Positions 6,617 through 12,233 of a DNA stretch of 12,233 nucleotides are shown piece by piece. Below the pieces are notes generated by a model. That model was not told where the DNA came from. It saw only the letters and a list, made by a program, of their open reading frames with translations, and did no database searches. The translations under genes were made by a program, and so were the position numbers. Source of the stretch: JANNHK01 sp034408875 (lineage in GTDB: Bacteria; Actinomycetota; Acidimicrobiia; IMCC26256; PALSA-610); assembly GCA_034408875.1 (NCBI GenBank), contig JAWXCJ010000001.1, positions 1 through 12,233 of the forward strand. The letters are read 5' to 3'. How positions within the stretch are numbered: the stretch's first letter is position 1; every line of letters starts with the position of its first letter.

Positions 6617-7217
6617 GGGCTTGTTCTGCGCCGATGGTGGTGTCGTCGCCGTGGCCGGCGTGGACAACGGTTTCGGGCGGGAGGGTGAACAGCTTCTTCT
6701 CGATCGAGCGGATGATCGTGTCGTAGTCGGAGTACGAACGGCCGGTTGCGCCGGGGCCGCCCTTGAACAATGTGTCGCCGCCGAACACGTGGCCGTCCTG
6801 GTCGAGGAGGCACACCCCGCCGGGACTGTGACCGGGCGTGTGCAACACCTTCAGACGCTTGCCCGCGATCTTCAGTTCGTCGCCGTCGACGATGTCGCGG
6901 TCGGGCTTGTAGCCGGGGTAGACGACGTCCCACAGCATCCGGTCGGCCGGGTGCAACAGGATGGGCGCGTCGACGTCGTCGGACAGCGCGACCGCGGCGT
7001 TGATGTGGTCGTTGTGCCCGTGCGTGAGGAAGATGGCACGCACGATGCGGTCGCCGACCGCGGCGCGGATGGGTGTCGCGTCGTGGGCGGCATCGACGAC
7101 GATGACGTCGCGGTCGTCGCCGAGCAGCCAAATGTTGTTCTCGACGTCGAAGTCCTCGCCGTCGAGCGAGAAGATCCCGTTGGTGCGTACGAGCTCGATG
7201 CGCATGCTCATACTCAT
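6603..7217 (-). CDS. MBL-fold metallo-hydrolase, probable S-formylmycothiol hydrolase role
   Basis: A 204-aa glyoxalase II-like metallo-beta-lactamase-fold hydrolase. The dinuclear metal ligands are visible: THGHNDH (H66, H68, D70, H71), H130 in HTPGHSPGG, D148 in FGGDTLF and H189 in VVHAGHGDD. Proteins of this type sit next to mycothiol-dependent formaldehyde dehydrogenase in other actinobacteria. The inferred reaction is thioester hydrolysis of S-formylmycothiol to formate and mycothiol; this rests on context, not on residues. Three in-frame ATGs lie at codons 1, 3 and 5. The first (7217) is chosen because it has an AAGG site 10 nt upstream (7228-7231) and overlaps the leader frame stop as ATGA, as in the Rieske gene. 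It is last in the minus-strand block, 73 bp after the dehydrogenase stop, and its TAG lies inside the end of the convergent acyl-CoA dehydrogenase. Confidence 0.9.
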   Translation of the reverse strand: MSMSMRIELVRTNGIFSLDGEDFDVENNIWLLGDDRDVIVVDAAHDATPIRAAVGDRIVRAIFLTHGHNDHINAAVALSDDVDAPILLHPADRMLWDVVYPGYKPDRDIVDGDELKIAGKRLKVLHTPGHSPGGVCLLDQDGHVFGGDTLFKGGPGATGRSYSDYDTIIRSIEKKLFTLPPETVVHAGHGDDTTIGAEQALMRQ

Positions 7218-7290
7218 GCGGCTGCGACCTTCGGCGCTCTAACGCCCATGAACCTGTGGGTCATTGCCCGCACCTCCGGATCTGCGCCTG
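7209..7290 (-). repeat. 82-bp leader element, copy upstream of the MBL hydrolase
   Basis: Ungapped alignment with 10484-10565 gives about 61 identities in 82. Both ends are nearly identical: 18 of 18 at CAGGCGCAGATCCGGAGG (minus strand) and 12 of 12 at the ATGAGTATG end. The central ~20 bases are diverged. This copy fills the whole gap between the dehydrogenase stop (7291-7293) and the MBL start. It holds one GGAGG site (7273-7277) for a 16-codon frame and an AAGG site for the main gene. Confidence 0.85.
7214..7264 (-). CDS. 16-codon leader ORF upstream of the MBL hydrolase
   Basis: The frame encodes MTHRFMGVRAPKVAAA. It starts at the ATG at 7264-7262 with a perfect GGAGG exactly 8 nt upstream (7273-7277), and its TGA overlaps the MBL start codon as ATGA (7217-7214). 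The Rieske gene has a frame of the same length, same site and same spacing. An alternative in-frame ATG at 7294 would give 26 codons with an ATGA overlap at both ends, also matched in length by a TTG frame at the other copy. The peptide has no run of one amino acid, which argues against a classical attenuator. Its role is more likely translational coupling, or it is a micro-protein. I do not recognise the peptide. Confidence 0.5.
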   Translation of the reverse strand: MTHRFMGVRAPKVAAA

Positions 7291-8379
7291 TCATATCGTC
7301 ACCACCGATCGCAGCACTTCGCCCCGCTCCATCTTGTGGAATGCTTCTTCGACCTGGTCGAGCGCGATCGTCTCGGACACGAACCGGTCGAGGTCGAATC
7401 GGCCCTGGAGGTACAGCTCGATCAGCGCCGGGAAGTCGCGGCTCGGGAGGCAGTCGCCGTACCACGACGGCTTCAGTGCGCCGCCCCGCCCGAAGAACTC
7501 GATCATCGGGATGTCGGGCATCGCCATGTCGGGCGTCGGCACGCCGACCTGCACGACCGTGCCCGCGAGGTCACGCGCGAAGAACGCCTGCTGCAACACT
7601 TCAGGATGGCCGACGGCTTCGATGCACACGTCGGCGCCGTTGCCCTCGGTCAGTTCGCGGACCCGTTCGACGGCGTCTTCCAACGAAGCGTCGACCGTGT
7701 GCGTCGCGCCGAAGTCCGTGGCCCACTCGAGCTTTCGGGCATCGAGGTCGACCGCGATGATCGTGCGTGCGCCCTGCAACTTCGCGGCCGCGATCGCCGC
7801 GTTCCCGACACCGCCGCAGCCGAACACCGCGACCGTGTCGCCGACGCCGACGCCACCGGTGTACTTCGCGGCACCGAACCCGGCCATCACACCGCAGCCG
7901 AGCAACCCCGCGGCTTCGGGCCGGGCCGCCGCGTTCACCTTGGTCGCCTGCCCCGCCGCGACGAGCGTCTTCTCCGCGAACGCGCCGATGCCCAGCGCGG
8001 GCGACAGTTCGGTCCCGTCGGCGAGTGTCATCTTCTGCGTCGCGTTGTGGGTCGAGAAGCAGAGCCATGGGCGCCCGCGCCGGCACGAGCGGCACTCGCC
8101 GCACACCGCCCGCCAGTTGAGGACGACGAAGTCGCCCGGTGCGACGTCGGTGACGTCGGGTCCGACCGCTTCCACGACTCCTGCGGCCTCGTGGCCGAGC
8201 AGGAACGGGAAGTCGTCGCTGATTCCGCCCTCGCGGTAATGGAGGTCGGTGTGGCAGACGCCGCACGCCTGCACCTTCACGAGCGCTTCGCCCGGTCCGG
8301 GGTCGGGGACGATGATCGTCTCGACGGTGACGGGTTCCTTCTTGTGTTTGGCGACAACGCCGCGTACTTCGTGAGCCAT
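7291..8379 (-). CDS. mscR: S-(hydroxymethyl)mycothiol dehydrogenase (NAD/mycothiol-dependent formaldehyde dehydrogenase)
   Basis: A 362-aa zinc-containing class III-type alcohol dehydrogenase that oxidises the spontaneous formaldehyde-mycothiol adduct to S-formylmycothiol with NAD; family members also reduce S-nitrosomycothiol. Catalytic zinc ligands are C42 (GVCHTDLHYREGG), H63-E64 (LLGHEAAG) and probably C162 (LLGCGVMAG). Structural zinc cysteines are C93, C96, C99 and C107. The NAD fold shows VFGCGGVGN (185-193) and D211. Stretches such as VVLNWRAVCGECRSC, TQKMTLADGTEL, ALGIGAFAEKTLV and GGALKPSWYGDCLPSRDFP closely match the actinobacterial mycothiol enzyme as I remember it, and length fits (about 361). 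The start at 8379 is chosen because MAHEVRGVVAK is the family N-terminus; the 21-residue extension upstream overlaps the methyltransferase. It lies 11 nt after the methyltransferase stop. The gene is elsewhere also called fadH or adhE2. Confidence 0.92.
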   Translation of the reverse strand: MAHEVRGVVAKHKKEPVTVETIIVPDPGPGEALVKVQACGVCHTDLHYREGGISDDFPFLLGHEAAGVVEAVGPDVTDVAPGDFVVLNWRAVCGECRSCRRGRPWLCFSTHNATQKMTLADGTELSPALGIGAFAEKTLVAAGQATKVNAAARPEAAGLLGCGVMAGFGAAKYTGGVGVGDTVAVFGCGGVGNAAIAAAKLQGARTIIAVDLDARKLEWATDFGATHTVDASLEDAVERVRELTEGNGADVCIEAVGHPEVLQQAFFARDLAGTVVQVGVPTPDMAMPDIPMIEFFGRGGALKPSWYGDCLPSRDFPALIELYLQGRFDLDRFVSETIALDQVEEAFHKMERGEVLRSVVTI

Positions 8380-8387
8380 GGGACCGA

Positions 8388-8393
8388 AGATTA
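8388..8393 (-). promoter_or_regulatory. -10-like TAATCT overlapping the methyltransferase stop
   Basis: On the minus strand TAATCT includes the methyltransferase TAA and ends 8 nt before the dehydrogenase ATG; no Shine-Dalgarno site is visible in the 11-nt gap. An internal leaderless promoter could let formaldehyde dehydrogenase be made independently of the oxygenase. Confidence 0.3.
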
Positions 8394-9173
8394 CGGCTTG
8401 CGGCCCCACGCCGTGATCTGCAGCGGCGACAGCAAACGGCACGCCGGGTCACGCACTTCGGTCATCGCCGCCGTTGCCACACCCGCGTCGACGATGCCGG
8501 CCTCGATCAGCGTCGGCAGCGCGCGCTCGATACCGAGCACGTACCACTCCATCGACGGCGTGCCGCCCTGCATCGTGAACGTGCGCCCGGCCGACTCCAC
8601 GTCGACCAGACCGTGCTCGGGGAGCCACGTCTGCAACTTGCGGCCGAGGTGCGGGTCGTACCCGGCCCCGGCGACGTACGCGTCCTGCATGCACCGGTGC
8701 AACTGCCCGAACGCGGGCGGAAGCTCCTGCGCCTCGAACACCAGCCAGTCGACGTCTTCGATCACGACGAGCCCGCCCGGTTTGGTTGCGGCCGTCATCG
8801 TGGCGAGCGCCTGGTCGCGGTCGCGGATGTGTTCGAGCACTCCGCGCGCATGGGCGAAGTCGAACATGGCCGCGGGTAGGGGGTCCTTCGTGATGTCGTG
8901 GGCCCGCACTTCGACGTGCGGTTCGTCGAGCGTCTCGAGGAACCGCAGGTCGAGGTCGGTGGCGAGCACGGCGCCGTCGGGCGCGACGAGCGCGGCAAGC
9001 GCCCGGGCCACCGAACCGCTGCCGGCGCCGACCTCGAGACAGTGCCATCCGGGGGCAACGCCGAGCCGGCGGAACGTGCGGATCGTGCCGTTGTCGAACA
9101 ACTCCGCCAAGTGCGCAAGGCGGGCGCGTTCGGCATCGGCCGCGTCGTCGGAGGCGCGATACGTGGCCGTCAT
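8391..9173 (-). CDS. Class I SAM-dependent methyltransferase
   Basis: A 260-aa methyltransferase with a Rossmann-like fold. Motif I is CLEVGAGSGSVARAL (45-59), D73 in VLATDLD is the expected ribose-binding acid, and FAHARGVLEHI (106-116) and KPGGLVVIEDVDW correspond to later motifs. An N-terminal helical segment (ERARLAHLAELFDNGTIRTF) precedes the fold, and a C-terminal part of about 110 residues may form the substrate cap. The substrate is not predictable. The start at 9173 overlaps the Rieske gene stop as ATGA, strong evidence for translational coupling. A long upstream extension of the frame is Arg-rich and lies inside the Rieske gene. Placement between a putative demethylase and formaldehyde dehydrogenase is odd: it may methylate the same scaffold, modify a downstream intermediate, or simply be co-regulated. 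Single SAM enzyme; no radical-SAM cysteines. Confidence 0.85.
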   Translation of the reverse strand: MTATYRASDDAADAERARLAHLAELFDNGTIRTFRRLGVAPGWHCLEVGAGSGSVARALAALVAPDGAVLATDLDLRFLETLDEPHVEVRAHDITKDPLPAAMFDFAHARGVLEHIRDRDQALATMTAATKPGGLVVIEDVDWLVFEAQELPPAFGQLHRCMQDAYVAGAGYDPHLGRKLQTWLPEHGLVDVESAGRTFTMQGGTPSMEWYVLGIERALPTLIEAGIVDAGVATAAMTEVRDPACRLLSPLQITAWGRKP

Positions 9174-10492
9174 GCCGAAGGCTCCGACGCGCCCAGGTAC
9201 CGGTCGATGACCTTGTGCATCTGGAGGATGTTGCCTTCCTGGCGCGGATTGAGCCGGAGCCCGTCGCAGCCGCGGGAGCGCATACCGTGCTGCACGTTGG
9301 CCAGGTTCTCGTAGTCCTGCTCGGTGATCAAGCCCCAGTCCCGTTCGCGCCAGTCGGCGTAGAACCGGCGCTCGGGCATCGTCCACTCCCCCTCGGCGCG
9401 AGGCCACTCGAGCACCCACGTGTCCTTGAGCGAACGGTTCGGATCACGCCCATACGGGCGTACCCGGAAGAGCAGGGCGCTACCGGGATAGATCGGCCCG
9501 ACGAGATTCGGGAACCAGTACACGTCCTCGGCGCTCGTCATCTGCTCCGCGGCGAAGCCGGACACGTCGACGCCGCGCGCCGCGAGCAACTCCCTGCGCC
9601 GCGCCTGATACGCGTCCAACAGAGTCTGACCGGGAGGCGGTCCGCTCGCGCGCAACTGGGAGACCGCGGCCCGCTCGTCCGCAAGGAACGCACCACCGAG
9701 ACCGGCCACGAGCCCGGCGAGAATCTCACCTTCGTCGTAGTCGCCCGGCGCGAGTCCGAGCCGCGGGCTCGGTCGCAGCTCGCGGCGCGCGCCGGGCAAC
9801 CGCCCGTACCGCGCGTGCCCGTTGAATTGTTCATACGCGATACTCACGTCGTCGGTCCACGGCAGGATCTGCGAGTGGAGTCCCTGCACGTGATAGCCCT
9901 CGTTGAACGCGTCGACGACTGCCTTCCAGTTCGCGTCGACGACGGTCGTGAGATACGACCGCAGCCGCATCCGGTGCAGGTTGAACGGCGCCAGCAGTTC
10001 GGGAAGCGGGTCGAGGAAGTCGAGGAGCGGCGGCGCACCCGGGTCCATGTTGACGAACACGAACCCGGCGAAGCACTCGGCCCGCACCGGCTGGAGCGTC
10101 AGTTGGTCCCCCGCCACGTTCGTGAAGTCGTCGCGGTCGACGATGTCGACGAGGCGACCGTCGAGCGCGTACGTCCACGCGTGGAACGGGCACCGGATGC
10201 ATTCGTCGAACGTCCCCGCACCGTCGGCCAAGCGAGTCCCGCGGTGCAGGCAGGTGTTGTGAAAGGCGCGAATCGCGCCATCGGCGCCCCGCACCACGAG
10301 GATCGAATCGTCACCGATTGCGTACTCGACGAACGCGCCGGGACCGCCCAGTTCCTCCTCGCGGCAGGCGATCTGCCAGACCCGCGCCCACAGCCGCTCG
10401 AACTCCAGATCGGCGAACTCGGCCGACGTGTAGCGCGCGGCCGGGACGAATCCGTCGTCGCGCGTCAGGAACTCGGGACTCGCCATACTCAT
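9170..10492 (-). CDS. Rieske non-heme iron oxygenase, alpha subunit (possible demethylase)
   Basis: A 440-aa ring-hydroxylating-type oxygenase. The Rieske [2Fe-2S] ligands are C81 and H83 (CLHRGTRL) and C101 and H104 (CPFHAWTY). The mononuclear iron site is D194-x2-NEGYH-x4-H, with H201 and H206 as ligands, and D393 in EQDYENLANVQHGM as the likely third. The bridging acid between the centres aligns to E198, a Glu rather than the Asp of naphthalene dioxygenase; Glu is known in quaternary-ammonium oxygenases such as CntA, several of which act as demethylases. The ATG at 10492 has GGAGG 10 nt upstream (10503-10507) and overlaps the leader stop as ATGA. It is the first gene of the minus-strand block and couples to the methyltransferase through ATGA. 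No ferredoxin, reductase or beta subunit is in view, so electrons must come from elsewhere. Co-location with formaldehyde oxidation suggests O- or N-demethylation; substrate unknown. Confidence 0.9.
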   Translation of the reverse strand: MSMASPEFLTRDDGFVPAARYTSAEFADLEFERLWARVWQIACREEELGGPGAFVEYAIGDDSILVVRGADGAIRAFHNTCLHRGTRLADGAGTFDECIRCPFHAWTYALDGRLVDIVDRDDFTNVAGDQLTLQPVRAECFAGFVFVNMDPGAPPLLDFLDPLPELLAPFNLHRMRLRSYLTTVVDANWKAVVDAFNEGYHVQGLHSQILPWTDDVSIAYEQFNGHARYGRLPGARRELRPSPRLGLAPGDYDEGEILAGLVAGLGGAFLADERAAVSQLRASGPPPGQTLLDAYQARRRELLAARGVDVSGFAAEQMTSAEDVYWFPNLVGPIYPGSALLFRVRPYGRDPNRSLKDTWVLEWPRAEGEWTMPERRFYADWRERDWGLITEQDYENLANVQHGMRSRGCDGLRLNPRQEGNILQMHKVIDRYLGASEPSA

Positions 10493-10565
10493 GCGGCTAC
10501 AACCTCCAGCGCTCCATCACGGTCGGAACGATTGAGCACTGGCCGCGCCTCCGGATCTGCGCCTG
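10484..10565 (-). repeat. 82-bp leader element, copy upstream of the Rieske oxygenase
   Basis: This is the partner of 7209-7290 in the same orientation, with no gaps in the alignment. The two copies share the 18-nt block with GGAGG (10548-10552), the 8-nt spacer length, the 16-codon frame length and the last bases through ATGAGTATG. It sits in the 89-bp divergent gap before the FadD19-like gene. Confidence 0.85.
10489..10539 (-). CDS. 16-codon leader ORF upstream of the Rieske oxygenase
   Basis: The frame encodes VLNRSDRDGALEVVAA (GTG start at 10539-10537). A perfect GGAGG lies 8 nt upstream (10548-10552) and the TGA overlaps the Rieske ATG as ATGA. The main gene's own GGAGG lies inside the last codons of this frame, so translating ribosomes would pass over it. 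Only R4, A10, V13 and the final AA match the MBL leader peptide, whereas length and signals match exactly. An in-frame TTG further upstream gives a 26-codon version, as in the other copy. Function is inferred, not recognised. Confidence 0.45.
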   Translation of the reverse strand: MLNRSDRDGALEVVAA

Positions 10566-10575
10566 GCAAACTGGG

Positions 10576-10581
10576 ATCGTA
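10576..10581 (-). promoter_or_regulatory. -10-like TACGAT for the Rieske operon, abutting the ligase start
   Basis: TACGAT on the minus strand fits the TANNNT pattern and would place the transcript start near 10569, about 17 nt before the leader GGAGG site. It abuts the GTG (10582) of the divergent ligase, so the two transcripts would overlap or exclude each other. No clear -35 box is visible. Confidence 0.35.
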
Positions 10582-12192
10582 GTGGCCGGATTCAACGTGG
10601 CGGACCTGTTCGAGCGAGTCGTCGACGCCGTACCGGAACGCGAGGCCGTCGTGGGCGGCGAGATCCGCTGGACTTACGCGCAACTCGACGAACGCGCGAC
10701 CCGGCTCGCACACGCGCTGCTCGACCGGGGCATCGATCCCGGCGACTTCGTCGGGTGTCACATGCGCAACTCGGCCGCCCATCTCGAAGTGATCCTCGCG
10801 TGCTTCAAGATGCGCGCGGTCCCCGTGAATGTCAACGACCGGTACGTGCGCGACGAGGCCGAGTACGTATGCCGCGACGCCGGAGTCGCGGCCGTGTTCG
10901 TGGACGCCGACCTGAGCGCGCACGTGGCCGCACTCGGCGGATTGCAAGTCGCGGTCGGCACTCCTACGTACGCCGAGCTGATCGCGTCGGGCTCGCGGCA
11001 GCGCCGGTTCGCCGAACGGTCGGGCGACGACCACTACGTGCTCTACACGGGCGGCACGACGGGTCTGCCCAAAGGTGTCGTCTGGCGTCAGGAAGACATC
11101 TTCTTCGCTGCGCTCGGCGGCGGCAACCCGGGCGGGCCGCCGATCACCCGTCCGGAGGAGATCGTCGCATCGGTCCTCGACAACCCCGCGCAACGGCTGC
11201 GCCCGTTCTTGGCGCCCGACGACGCCGGCCCGGCGCAGTTCGTGTCGCTCGCGTTGGGCCCGCTCACGCACGCGAGCGGTCAGTGGTCGGCGTTCGGCGC
11301 GCTCCTCGGCGGCGGCAAGGTTGTCCTCTCCTGCGAACGCAGCATCGACATGACCTCGGTGCTCGACCTCATCGAACGCGAACAGGTGAACGCGCTCAAC
11401 ATCGTCGGCGACGCGAGCGCGCGGCCGTTGCTCGACACACTCGCCGCCGACCGGAACCGATGGGATACGTCATCGCTGCGCCTCATCGGGTCGGGGGGCA
11501 GCATCCTCTCCGCCGACGCGAAGCAGGCGCTGTTGGACAAGCTTCCGAGCGTCCTCGCCCTGGTCGAGGGCATCGGTTCGTCGGAGTCGCCGGCGCAGGG
11601 TGTCGCGCTCACGACCCGTACGAGCGGCGTCGTGCAATCGTTGACGTTCGCGGCGAAGGCCGAGACGGTCGTCGTCGACGACGACCTGCGCCCGATCGCC
11701 CGCGGATCGGACGAAGTGGGCCGGCTCGCGACGCGCGGTCGCGTTCCCATCGGGTACCACAACGATCCCGAGCGCACCGCGCGTACGTTTGTCGAGATCG
11801 ACGGGATGCGCTGGTCGCTCCCGGGCGACATGGCGACGATCGACGCCGACGGTACCGTCCACTTGCTCGGGCGCGGATCGCAGTGCATCAACACGGGTGG
11901 GGAGAAGGTGTACCCCGAGGAGGTCGAGGCGGTCCTGAAGCTGGATCCCGCCGTCGAGGACGCGATCGTCGTGGGCGAGGCCGACGAACGGTACGGAGAG
12001 CGCGTTGTCGCGATCGTCGCACCGACCGGGGGTCGCGCCGCGCCGACGCTCGCGCAGTTGCAGGCGCGGTGCCGGGAACGGCTGGCGGGCTACAAGATCC
12101 CGCGCGCGCTGCATCTCGTCACCGAGGTCGTCCGTACGCCCGCCGGGAAGGCCGACTACGCATGGGCCCGGCGCGTGATCGAGACCGCGTAA
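10582..12192 (+). CDS. Acyl-CoA synthetase (AMP-binding), FadD19-like
   Basis: A 536-aa adenylate-forming acyl-CoA ligase. The P-loop is YTGGTTGLPKG (155-165), followed by VVWRQEDIFFAALGG. This wording, with TGGTTG in place of SGTTG, is typical of FadD19-type enzymes, which in mycobacteria activate the C26 side chain of cholesterol metabolites. Further motifs are LGPLTHASGQW (225-235), EGIGSSE (329-335), LPGDMATIDADG (413-424), GRGSQCINTGGEKVYPEEVE (430-449) and the catalytic lysine K523 in VRTPAGKADY. The start is taken as the GTG at 10582, which gives MAGFNVADLFERVVDAVP, the family N-terminus. The frame extends upstream to 10318, but that part is Arg-rich and lies antisense to the Rieske gene. 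No clear Shine-Dalgarno site precedes it, so it may be leaderless. It ends with TAA at 12190-12192; the remaining 41 bases of the window contain nothing recognisable. Confidence 0.9.
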   Translation: MAGFNVADLFERVVDAVPEREAVVGGEIRWTYAQLDERATRLAHALLDRGIDPGDFVGCHMRNSAAHLEVILACFKMRAVPVNVNDRYVRDEAEYVCRDAGVAAVFVDADLSAHVAALGGLQVAVGTPTYAELIASGSRQRRFAERSGDDHYVLYTGGTTGLPKGVVWRQEDIFFAALGGGNPGGPPITRPEEIVASVLDNPAQRLRPFLAPDDAGPAQFVSLALGPLTHASGQWSAFGALLGGGKVVLSCERSIDMTSVLDLIEREQVNALNIVGDASARPLLDTLAADRNRWDTSSLRLIGSGGSILSADAKQALLDKLPSVLALVEGIGSSESPAQGVALTTRTSGVVQSLTFAAKAETVVVDDDLRPIARGSDEVGRLATRGRVPIGYHNDPERTARTFVEIDGMRWSLPGDMATIDADGTVHLLGRGSQCINTGGEKVYPEEVEAVLKLDPAVEDAIVVGEADERYGERVVAIVAPTGGRAAPTLAQLQARCRERLAGYKIPRALHLVTEVVRTPAGKADYAWARRVIETA

Positions 12193-12233
12193 CTGTCGCA
12201 GTCGCGTCGACGTGGGCCGCGATCGCCGGACCG

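Noticed and set aside
8380..8442. A 21-residue extension of the mycothiol dehydrogenase
   Set aside because: The family N-terminus begins at MAHEVRGVV (8379), and the extension overlaps the methyltransferase end.
7264..9210. A 648-codon open frame on the plus strand opposite the dehydrogenase and methyltransferase
   Set aside because: It is antisense to two genes with complete catalytic motifs. Its product is low-complexity Arg/Ala/Pro/Ser text without a recognisable domain, as is common for antisense frames in GC-rich DNA.
9174..9419. An upstream extension of the methyltransferase to 342 residues
   Set aside because: The added part is Arg/Ala-rich and inside the Rieske gene. The ATG at 9173 with its ATGA overlap gives a normal N-terminus.
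10318..10581. An N-terminal extension of 88 residues on the FadD19-like ligase
   Set aside because: It is Arg-rich, lies antisense to the Rieske coding region and covers the leader element; ligase homology starts at the GTG at 10582.
10489..11271. A 260-codon minus-strand frame whose end is the Rieske leader
   Set aside because: Only its last 16-26 codons have translation signals; the remainder is antisense to the FadD19-like ligase without a recognisable domain.
1..12233. tRNA, rRNA, CRISPR arrays, insertion-sequence ends or attachment sites
   Set aside because: Intergenic gaps are all under 100 bp, and none shows a cloverleaf, regularly spaced repeats or transposase homology.

Overview
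The window looks like a high-GC actinobacterial chromosome segment (roughly two-thirds GC by eye). Three things point there: a superoxide dismutase close to the mycobacterial type, an F420-type luciferase-like (LLM) oxidoreductase, and an S-(hydroxymethyl)mycothiol dehydrogenase, since mycothiol is an actinobacterial thiol. A GC-rich acidimicrobial, mycobacterial or related lineage would fit; the genus cannot be fixed from sequence alone. Coding density is very high: no gap reaches 300 bases, there are no RNA genes, insertion sequences or CRISPR arrays, and gene orientation alternates.

Layout. A GlcD-like FAD oxidase (25-1398, minus) is divergent from a Fe/Mn superoxide dismutase (1462-2079, plus), with a small dyad between them. 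A long hairpin (2087-2125) separates the SOD from a convergent F420-type LLM oxidoreductase (2133-3137, minus). Divergent from that is a FadD17-like acyl-CoA synthetase (3193-4863, plus). It is followed by the deleted remnant of a zinc alcohol dehydrogenase (4956-5395) and an acyl-CoA dehydrogenase (5396-6616). The minus strand from 10492 down to 6603 then carries a four-gene block: Rieske oxygenase, SAM methyltransferase, mycothiol-dependent formaldehyde dehydrogenase and MBL-fold hydrolase. A FadD19-like acyl-CoA synthetase (10582-12192, plus) closes the window; the last 41 bases show nothing.

How the genes may work together. The minus-strand block reads as an oxidative demethylation unit. 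A Rieske oxygenase could release formaldehyde from an O- or N-methyl substrate, the dehydrogenase would oxidise the formaldehyde-mycothiol adduct, and the MBL hydrolase could release formate and mycothiol. Substrate and electron-transfer partner are not visible. The two ligases, the LLM protein and the acyl-CoA dehydrogenase resemble genes found together in mycobacterial sterol/lipid catabolic regions, so CoA-dependent side-chain or fatty-acid breakdown is the likely background.

The most unusual signal is an approximately 82-bp element present twice, upstream of the Rieske gene (10484-10565) and the MBL gene (7209-7290), with an ungapped match of about 61/82. Each copy encodes a 16-codon reading frame with a GGAGG site 8 nt upstream, ending in an ATGA overlap with the main gene. 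The last 27 nt of the element occur a third time (25/27 identical to the MBL copy) at the start of the acyl-CoA dehydrogenase, downstream of the broken alcohol dehydrogenase. This looks like a mobile or recurrent translational-coupling leader.
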